Assembly (NCBI RefSeq): GCF_016808095.1
Contig: NC_068978.1
Location: forward strand, 29,647,306 to 29,711,305
Origin: Vigna angularis
Taxonomy: Eukaryota > Streptophyta > Magnoliopsida > Fabales > Fabaceae
DNA: 64,000 nt
Reading direction: 5' to 3'
Shown piece after piece: positions 25,288-34,800 of the stretch. The notes beneath the pieces are model-generated. The model did no database searches. It was not told the DNA's origin and saw nothing but the letters and a program-made list of their open reading frames with translations. Positions within the stretch are counted from its first letter, which is position 1. Every line of letters begins with the position of its first letter. The translations under genes and the position numbers were made by a program.

Positions 25288-25924
25288 GGGTTTAAGACCA
25301 ACTACCTGGAGATGGTAATAAAGGAGACTGGTCGATCAAAATTATTTTTTAATAATGGACAACCTAAGTTTCCCCTCTACTGGATTGAGCAATCTAGGAG
25401 GTTGACCTTGTGGACCAAATCCGCTATGACACCCGTAAAGAAAGAGTTGATTGATCTCATCAATCAGCTACCCCTTCGCATCCCCTCCCAAGACCTCATA
25501 AATCTATTAAATCAGAAGCTTTCTATAGTAGAGTGTTCGATAAGCTTTTCATTATGTAATGTGTTATAATTGTCATTTTTAACTTATCTAAATTTCGTAT
25601 TTTATTTCGTATCTCATGGCATCGTATAATACTATAGATTCCAATGCTTTCACTATGTTGGCCGCTAGACGAAAGGCTCAAGATAAGGATAGTGGGGAGG
25701 GTACTTCGCATGCTCCAACTACTACCACTATTACTCCCTCTCGTATAGTTCAAGATCTGAGGATCGTGAGTCCCTCTCCTCAGGTTCCGCAACCCACTCC
25801 CCTCACGGTCGTCCCTCCAACCGCCCAAGAGAAAGGGAAGAGAAAATATTTCATGGGTTCTGCAACGTCAGGACCCTATGGCAGCGGGTCTGCAGAAAAT
25901 CGAAGTCATAAGTCTTATACATAA
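25288..25924 (+). pseudogene. Plant retroelement gag-like protein fragment
   Basis: Right after the LTR the frame reads GFKTNYLEMVIKETGRSKLFF, then PKFPLYWIEQSRRL and a LINQLPLRIPSQDLINLL segment. A second piece from 25616 reads NAFTMLAARRKAQ followed by a Thr/Pro/Ser-rich tail. Both pieces resemble the plant transposon/gypsy-type gag-like family. The 5' part is missing. A clearly related piece ([20 protein letters not shown]) lies at about 33505 in the U1 cluster. Confidence 0.5.
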
Positions 25925-25929
25925 AGCTT

Positions 25930-27240
25930 GTCAGTTGAAAAGTTTTCAATTGTCAGTTTCGTAGGACCCTATGACAACGAGTGTGAGAACAACCGATGTC
26001 AAACGTATGCTATGACTTTGTTTTTTTTTTACTGAGACCTATATATTCACGAAAATTGAAAAAATTTCATAGCGCCTTTTTATGCCTCGGTAACCGAAAC
26101 GTAATAAGTATGTTAAAAAGTTTTTTTTTTACTAGTAATATGAATATATGTATTAGAAACCAAAATAAACCAATGCAATTGGTAGAAACTATTAAAAATC
26201 CTTGAATTATTACTAGAATGGTTTGAACATGAGTTAAAAATGTAACAACAATAAAAACAAAAAATGGAAGAGAGAAAAAAATAAAGAACATGCCACTTCC
26301 TTGAGAGAAAGGTAAATACAAAGGAAAATCACCTATTAAATTTAGAAAACTCAAAATACATTTCAGATGTGTGCCTCTCGTTATGGTACAAATGGTATAG
26401 TACATATTTATATAAACTAGCTATGGAATATAAAAAGTTTACGGATTTTTTTTATCAGTGCACATACCTTTCCAAACAAACAAGGACCTTGCCATGATAT
26501 AGGAAGAATTTAGGAAATTTTTGTTGGGTTAGTACACTTACTTTTCCAAATAAGACCCTTGGTTTTGGAAGTTATTATTACATTATTCAAACATAAATGA
26601 AAAAGCCAAGGTGCGACCATATTTGAACTACTAAGGATTACATATAAATGAAACTTTGACATAAACAAATTCATGTTTGTAAGGGGAATCCTATGCTTCT
26701 ATATCAATAAAAAGAATCTTGTAAGAATAAACATGCGATAACATGGAGTAAGTAAATGCAAAAAAGTGATAAAAATGAGACCACTCATGTGGTTAAACAA
26801 TAGTTGAAGTTATAAAAGAAACTATAACTTTAAATTATCATAAAAAATATGTACACATACTCACAACTCACAAAAGCACGACTATTTCATCTAGTTACAA
26901 ATACCAATTATTAAAATTGACAAATATTATTGATTTTGAACATTTATATTAAAATTTTAAATAACTAAAATTTAAACATTATAGTAGATAATAAGTATTT
27001 TATTTCAGAATTATAGAATGACACCCATCATAAATATTATAATTATTTTTAAATATAAAATAATATTATTGTTAGTTTTAAACTCAAATTTTAAAAAAAT
27101 AAATTTTAAATAAATATTTTTACCATTTAAAACACAAAAACTTCCTAATTTTAATAATAAAAAAGTTTTACATATGTTGTTATTCTAAGTCTAATAAATT
27201 CAAAATCATTTTTATTATCATCAACTACTCCAAACTTATT
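25930..27240. other. AT-rich intergenic DNA
   Basis: Only short, low-complexity open frames are present. Nothing is supported. Confidence 0.5.
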
Positions 27241-27249
27241 TCTACTTCT

Positions 27250-28570
27250 TTTCACTGTAAAATAACATAAGGATATAAAAAGTGTCACTTTTTATATCGA
27301 TGAAAGGTACAATCGATATGAAAAATTTTCTTATCATCTGACCCATTATAAACACTTTCTTATCATCTAGTCCATCACAAACACTCCTTCACAAGCTTGA
27401 ACCTTCATCATACTCACATCCAATCCAAATCTCCATCATTAACTCTTGTTCTAGAACCCATTACCAACTACTAACAATCTCAAGCAACCTTTTGCACTCC
27501 ACGCACCAACATCATCTTCAATTCACTCAACAACCACAAAGTGATAGGGGGCTATCTTCTTTGCAAACTCATTATCTCCATAACAACCATTCATCTCCTC
27601 CATGGAACACAAAACAATACATCTCTATCACACAACTCTTTGGTTCTCCCTAACACATTCAAGAACTCTTCATCACCTTATGACTAAACAAAATCAACCC
27701 TCACCTTCCAACAACAAACCCGCATAGAACAAAACCGCTCTAACCTTGCCAACACCCACACATGGCCATAACTAACATTAACATCACCTTTGACTTTCAC
27801 AGGCACAAATTCAATCCCCTTCACCATCGATTCCTCCTCCATCTTCATTTTTTGGCACCTACATTCACTCATTGAAATTAACCAAAAGAGAAAATAGAGA
27901 GAAGAAAGAAAGAAACAATCGCCCTATGAGTTGAAGTTTCAATCGGATGCACGATGTGATGGTGGCGGGGGAGCAACAACCTTGTGTGACAAAACTTTAT
28001 ATTGTAGAGAAGGTAAGAGTTAACGTGCTTCTCATTCGCATTGGTGATGTGGCTGTTGGCGGAGGGCGCAACATGATAAGTCTAGACGTGCATAGGACCT
28101 CGCACATTGGGGAAGAAAGAAAAAAGACACATGTTGTCAGATGATGAAGGAGAAGGAGGCAATAACGATAAAGGAAAATAAGGAGAACGAGGGTTAAGGA
28201 TTTGAGAACCCTCTATTTTCAAATATAAAATACTACTTTCTGTACTAGTTATAATTAAACCGATATAAGAAGTTTTTTTATTTATTAAAAAAATGTAATC
28301 CACTTTTTATATAAGTTATAATTAGAAGATATAGAAAATTTTCTTATTATTGCAAAAATGTTAGTGCATTATTTTCTATATCTATTATAACTTATAAAAT
28401 GTTTTTCCTTTTTTATTACATAAATATTATCACATTCACTTTCTATACTTATTATAACTATTATTTATGTATAAAATATTATTTTATTTACGATTATCTC
28501 ACCATCCCATTTTTTATACTTAATAAATTATAACTGGTATAAATAATCGCAAAGTATTTTACATTAATAT
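27250..28570. mobile_element. Possible decayed CACTA-type element remnant
   Basis: At 27277-27325 and again several times in 28230-28560 there are variants of CTTTTTATATCG and TATAATTA(A)ACCGATATA, resembling the subterminal repeats of legume CACTA elements in both orientations. No CACTA terminus or target duplication was found. The central 27360-28140 has open frames without a domain. Confidence 0.3.
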
Positions 28571-29390
28571 ATGTTTTTTTTACACAATGAATCATGCTTG
28601 TTAATTCAAAATAACAAAATTTAAAATAAACAATCCATATAAGAGGAGATACATCGGCTCGTGCACTAAATATTATGTGGAGCGGACAAAAAAAAGTTAA
28701 CTCACATTTGTTATGAAAGACGGGTTGGTCTGACCCACTTTTTGTAAACCTAATGCAAAACTAGACAAAAGAGGATGAGATGAATCCATTACCACCCTTA
28801 TCTCAAACCATCTTTTATTTCATCAGTTTAATTTAACACAATTTCAAAAAAACTAAAACAAAACCTTTCAAACATTAATTAAAAGTATAAACAAAAAAAA
28901 ATTAGTTTAACCCAATCTTAGTATTTCGAACTTTGAAATACTTTTTGAACTTCTTTTTTGTTATTATTATTATCAGCCCTTTAGTTTTTAAAAATTTAGT
29001 AATTTTTCATTTCATAACTGTTTAAAAAATTAAAATGAAGTTATGCATATATAACATTTCTAAAATGGTTTAAATAGGCCATATATGTTTTTCATACAAC
29101 AAATAGGTTCAATAAGTTAAAGTATAATTATAAAGAAACTTGAGAAAAAAAAAGATTTTTTGTTTCAAAATATTATAATTTCTACAGACGTCATTCCAGG
29201 AAATGCAACCATACACGACTTAACAGTAACACACAACATAAGCCATATCTGCGAAGGACAACAACACCATACGAGAAAGAATGAACGAGGATTAGGGATT
29301 TGTGATTGCAGTGCCTTCCAAAGAAACCTTCATTTCTGAAAATTTTCTTCTTTTTAGATAAAAACTTGATACTTTTTTGAACAAAATCTG
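28571..29390. other. Intergenic DNA upstream of the 29427 gene
   Basis: AT-rich with no supported gene. It should contain the promoter of the gene starting at 29427; no diagnostic box is called. Confidence 0.4.
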
Positions 29391-29426
29391 TTATTGGTGT
29401 TGTGGGCATTTGAAATCAAACTCAAG

Positions 29427-30839
29427 ATGAACCTTTTACTCCCTCAACACCACCACCTTTCATTCTCCCAATGCCCCTTTTTCCACAACCCCATCAAAAC
29501 CCTCCAATTTCTTCCCAATCCTCCCGCACGTGCGAGCACCGTAATCCGCATGGGTGGGGGTCCCCGCACGTACCCGGGTGGCGTGTCGAAGTGGGTGTGG
29601 AAACGGATGCAGGCGAAGAAGGCGAAGCAGCTACTGAAGGCGCGTCTGTCCAGGGAGCGGCAGATATACGAGATGAGGAAGCGGGCGGAGCTGAAGGCGG
29701 CGGTGTCGGAGCTGGAGCGGCCGTGGGAGGTGGTGGATAGGGCGGCGGCGGCGGCGCCCAATCTGTTCTCTGTTGGGGCTGATGAGCAGGTGAAGGTTCT
29801 TGCCGACAGGTTTCAGAGGCCTGGTGGGTTTGATATGTGGAGTGAGAAGGATGGGCCTGTGTTGTTTGAGACCCCTGATGAGTTGCCATCTGCTAGGTTT
29901 TTCCCCAAAGGGGTGGTGCACAGTGTGAAGCCTTATAGGAGGGTTGATGGGTATGGGCTGGTGAAGGAGGGGTATGATGAGGAACGAGGGGGTTTGGTAA
30001 AGGGGGATGCTTTTGATGATAAGTTGAGTGAGAAGGAAAATGGGGGAAAGGAGATTGAATTTGGCGGAAAGTTGAATGAAAAGGGGAATTGGGGGAAGAA
30101 ATTTGAAATTGGTGAAGGTTTGAGTGAAATGGGAAATGGGAGGAAAGGGGTTGTGTATGGTGGGGATTTGAGTGGAAATGGGAATGGAAAAGGGGTTTTG
30201 TTGGAGGATGTTGATGGAGAAATTTCATCTTTTAATGTGAATTATGGGAGAAATGGAGTTGAGGGTGAGGGTGAGGGTGAGGTTGGTTTGAGAAGGAATG
30301 GGAATAGGAGGAGGCTTTTGTCTGATAATGTTGGTAGAAATGGAGTGCAGTCTCATGGGAGGAAGGGAGTGGAGGGTGATGGTAGATTGAGAAGAAATGG
30401 AAATGGAAGGAGGGTTTTGTCTGATGATGTTGGTAGGTCTAACAATGGAGGGCGATCTTCTCGTTTGAATTATGAGAGGAATGCAAATGGAAGGTTTGAT
30501 GGTGGAGAGCATTCTCCTCCCTCTTCAAATTTTGAGAGGAATGAAACAAGTTTTGATGGCAGGTTGAGGAGGAGCAGGGGTAATGGAAGGAGGGTTTTCT
30601 CCAAGGATGTTGTTGATGGATCTAATGAGGGAGTTGGTTCTGTCAGGAAACAGAGAGGGGGCAATTCCATTAGAGGCAGAAGTGGAGGAAAGTTTGCTAA
30701 CAGGACTTTAGAGTATGCTTCACCAAGAGGAAGAGGTAGTAGAGGTGCAAATTCTGAAGTTTATGACATGGGTTTGCAACAAGATGGGAGTTATGGATTC
30801 CAGCAGAAGCATGAGGAACCTGACTCTACAAGTTGTTAG
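29427..30839 (+). CDS. Putative organelle-targeted protein with GGGPRTYPGG motif and Gly/Asn/Arg-rich tail
   Basis: A single uninterrupted frame of 470 residues starts at the first ATG (29427). Residues 1-40 have few acidic residues and are His/Pro/Ser/Arg-containing, like a plastid or mitochondrial transit peptide. Next come MGGGPRTYPGG and a basic helix (KRMQAKKAKQLLKARLSRER). A conserved block follows with LFSVGADEQVKVLADRFQ and PSARFFPKGVVHSVKPY. I recall this N-terminal block from plant proteins often annotated as DEAD-box RNA helicase 33-like, but no helicase motif is present here. The rest is Gly/Asn/Arg-rich, with three variants of a repeat around NGRRVLSDDVGR. RNA binding is plausible but only inferred. 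GC content drops after about residue 190, which suggests fast-evolving sequence. Confidence 0.85.
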   Translation: MNLLLPQHHHLSFSQCPFFHNPIKTLQFLPNPPARASTVIRMGGGPRTYPGGVSKWVWKRMQAKKAKQLLKARLSRERQIYEMRKRAELKAAVSELERPWEVVDRAAAAAPNLFSVGADEQVKVLADRFQRPGGFDMWSEKDGPVLFETPDELPSARFFPKGVVHSVKPYRRVDGYGLVKEGYDEERGGLVKGDAFDDKLSEKENGGKEIEFGGKLNEKGNWGKKFEIGEGLSEMGNGRKGVVYGGDLSGNGNGKGVLLEDVDGEISSFNVNYGRNGVEGEGEGEVGLRRNGNRRRLLSDNVGRNGVQSHGRKGVEGDGRLRRNGNGRRVLSDDVGRSNNGGRSSRLNYERNANGRFDGGEHSPPSSNFERNETSFDGRLRRSRGNGRRVFSKDVVDGSNEGVGSVRKQRGGNSIRGRSGGKFANRTLEYASPRGRGSRGANSEVYDMGLQQDGSYGFQQKHEEPDSTSC

Positions 30840-31828
30840 AGCCATGGATTCTTAGTCTAATCATTCTAGGGGTTCAACAAGTTTTGCTACCAATTACTGA
30901 TGATTTGTCTAAAAGGGTGCATGTCATGTCCTTTTGATATGTATGTCTGATCTGTACATGTGGCAAATCAAAACTAGACTAGTCAAATGTCATTGTGTGA
31001 AAGTATATTTTGTATATATATTTCTTTGAATATCAAAAGATAACATTGAATTTCTAGTTTTTTTCTATTTACTTGTTAGCACAGATGCATTTATATATTT
31101 GTTTGAGAATGTTTACATCTCAGAGCACTTTGAGAGTGTTCAGGAAACCTCCAATGAAGTTTACAAACCCCTCCCAACTCAGCCTCTGCATATCCTGAGA
31201 GTAATTCATAATTTATCGTTTAATTTAGTTTAAGGAATCCTATATGAGTGTAACTCAATTCTTAATAGTCAAATTAATAAAACAATTTTCTGCAAATTTT
31301 TATTTTAAACAGTTCAACTTTTTTATACAGTTCAATTTAGTTCTATTGAAATATTTTAAAAGGACTCTAAGTGTTAAGCAAGTCAGTTTACAGTAATTAG
31401 TTCTTCTATCAAAACACGACTTGAATATAAATATTTCACCAAGCTATATGCGTGATCTTAAAAGATGTTTTTCATGTTTTCCACTTGGTTCCTATTTCTA
31501 AGAAAATGAGTATGTATTTAGTTTTTATTATAGAAGATTTGGCATGATAAAATTATGCAGTGTCAACGATCTGTTTGAACTGGTTTGATGCAAAAGTAAA
31601 AGGCTCAAAATGACAACTTTAGGTGAAAGAGTAAATAGTGTGAGCTATAAATAACATGCATGTGAGATGTTTAGATCACAACCAAGTAGCTGCACATGGA
31701 TGCCACGCAGTAGTAGTTTCTTGCTGTCAAATTTACTGAACTGCTATAAAGTAGAGATTGTAAACATTATTCACCCCACAACTCATGACCTTACTCAGAA
31801 TTACATATTTAACACAATGGTCACTTCA
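30840..31828. other. 3' flanks of two convergent genes
   Basis: This holds the 3' UTR of the plus gene ending at 30839 and, from the right, that of the minus glycine/proline-rich gene ending at 31829. No further gene is seen. Confidence 0.5.
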
Positions 31829-34800
31829 TCACTTCCACCTTTTCCAACCATGTTTAAACTTGCCAAATCCAAACCTTCCATGTTTCCAACGTTTGCCAAA
31901 TTTCCCATGCTTGAACTTTCCATGACCAAAATAACCACCATGTCCATAATGATGATGTCCATGAGTCAAATGGTGAGCACCATAAGCAAGAGCAGCTGCA
32001 GCAGCACCCCCTGCTAACAATCCTCCCATGCCAGCTCCACGCCCTACATATCAGAAGCCATATAAGAAGTCATATCAGAACTATTTACCAACAATAACAA
32101 TAGAAACATTATCTCACTAATAAGATAACATGGCTGTTATTGTTGCCTATTTAAAACTGGTTAATTGATCAATACATTTTACTTGAAGAAAACAAACTAG
32201 TTAATTGGTCAATACATTCTATTTGAAGAAAACATAGCTAGGTGAATTTAACTTCAACTATTTGGGTCAACTGTGAATAAATAGTAAGCAACAATTAAGA
32301 TATCTCCAAACAGGGGATTGAGAAAGCCAAAACCCAGGTTTATATGTTGCTGAGTATCAACATTCTTGAAGCATGTTGATCTTTTGCTTAACAATTTTAT
32401 GAACATAAGATCTCCTCCAATACTTTATCAGTCTCTTAGTGAAGTATGAACAGGATACTATTTTGTTAAACTTTTCTATACCATGTTCACCAAGATTGAC
32501 TCATAAATACCTTTTACAACCCTTATGGTAATTTGTAGTAATATATCATAATGTGCATGCAGAATAGTCTCTATTGAAATTCATATTTTTGATAGCTTTT
32601 TGTTCGTCAAAGTGTGTGCATACGGATTTTTGTGATATTGTTTTGTTCGCATCACTAATTCCTTAAGGTATAATGCTAGCAGACTTACCTAGGTATGTCA
32701 GTAATGAGCTAGCCTAATTGGTTAAACCATTCTTATTTTGTAACTGATTTGGTAAAAGTACCTGCTTTACCAGGAAGAACACACGATAAAATAACAACAA
32801 ATGGATACCACTCTATATTTCCCATTTCATAATTCACTTTAGAGTATTTGTATTAGCTGCATGTTTGTTTAGGACCAAATTAGTCATTATAGCTTCACAT
32901 ATTTTGGTCTGTTTAATGCAGATTTTGTGATTGATGCAGTTTTTGGACACGAATCCAAAAACATATTCTTACTAGACATTTTGAATTAGTTTCACAATAA
33001 ATGATATTTTTTTCCTCAAAATATTTAACTGAGTTTATAATCCACATATTTAACTTATCTGCTGATTTATTTAAATGTCCTTGGTTATTGCATTCTGTTT
33101 TTCCATAATCATATAGAAACGACTCAAAGTCCCATATCGAGATATTCAGTATATTAGTAAAAAGCATTAGCTATAAAAGAAATACTTGTGGCATTGAGAA
33201 ACATACTTACCTGGATGGGGTCAATGAGTGATCAAAAAGGCTCATAGCTTAGACCTCTGACCTTCATTGCACATAGAAGGGTGCTGTTCTAAGGTCTGCG
33301 ACCTTCATTGCACATAGAAGGGGGGCTTGTGTTCGCGCAGCCTCTACTATGTGTAGTTTAAATCTTTCTGTATTAAATATAGGTCTATTCTAAAATGATT
33401 TCAACCTCTACTATGTGTAGTTTAAATCTTAAGTATTGAGAAGTTCTTGTTCTAAAATGATTTCAATCTCTATTATATATAGTTTAATGACGAAACACTT
33501 CTTAGGATTTAAGACCAACTTCATAAAGGTCACAATAAAGGAGGCTGGTTGGTCAAGGTTTTATTTGAATAAGGGTGGGTCGAAACCCTCGAAGGGTCTT
33601 TTCTCATTGGGTTCCAAGTAAGCTAAAATCTATCCAATGAGGAAAAAACCCATTTTTAAGGAAGCTAAATGAAAAAAAAACCCATTTTTAAGGAAGCTAA
33701 AATCTATCCAATGAGAAAAAAACCCATTTTTAAGGAAATGATCTCTTTTTGAACTCATCTTTCGGATGTGGATTTGTGTGACATACACCATGGAAACTCT
33801 TAAGGTTATTAACTCTGTTGAAGAGTTATAGGCAGCTTAAAATAGATTTGGAGGCTGCCTTAAAGGCAAACGAAAACTTGAATCGCCAATTTGAAGAAAC
33901 AAAAAAGACTAACAATGAGGTTAAGAAGAAGAGTTCAACTTTTTTTATTGAGGTCTGAACTGCATATTTAACTTATTTGTTTATTTTTTAAAATGAACAA
34001 TTTTGTGAGTTAAAGTGAAAACAATTTGGATAAAAATGATTTTGACATTTTTATACCATTAGTTATTGTATTTTGTTTTCCAAGAAGAGAAATTCACCTT
34101 TCAATGAAAGTCCCACATCGATATATTCAATATATTAATAAAGAGCATTAGCTATAAAATAAATACTTATGGCAAAGAAAAACATACTTACCTGGATGGG
34201 GTCAATGAGTGATCAATAAGGCTCATGGCCTAAAACTGCGACCTTCATTGCACATGGAAGGGGTGCTGTTTTAAGGTCTGCCCTAGTGGCAGAGCCTACA
34301 TCATAATTTGTGGTAGAGGGGCTTGCGTTCGCGCAGCTCCTACAGTGTATAGTTTAAAACTATAGTTTTTGTTACTTTAACTTAATTTATTTTGATGAGT
34401 GCCCCTACACTGATGACATTTGTGTTTTCTTGGCTGTATGCTGTTTTTTGTCTTAAAAGATGATTCTTTTTAATTTGGTTGTTATAAGTCCATCTTGCTC
34501 TTCAGTAAAGTTTTCTACATGCAGTACTCTAATGTCTGAATCCAAATGTTTTAATGATAAATGTATAATATGAGCTAATTAAATCTGTGATGTATTTATA
34601 GCTACTGAATATTAAATCTGTAATGTATTTATAAATTTTGAATATTAAATATGTAATGTATTTATAAATTTTGAATATTAAATCTGTCATGTATTTATAA
34701 ATTTTGAGATAAATTTAGTTTAACGACTATCTAAAAAGTAATGATATCTATTATGTAATTATTTTTAATGTTAACTCTGCTCATAGTCTGATTGATAGTT

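Noticed and set aside
29444..29921. Several open frames on both strands over the GGGPRTYPGG gene
   Set aside because: They are GC-rich shadows; only the 29427 frame has conserved motifs and continues to a stop 470 codons later.
31667..32017. Plus-strand open frame of 116 codons
   Set aside because: It is the antisense of the GPRP exon 2 with low-complexity Met/Ser/Thr composition. The minus strand has the recognisable family tail and splice sites.
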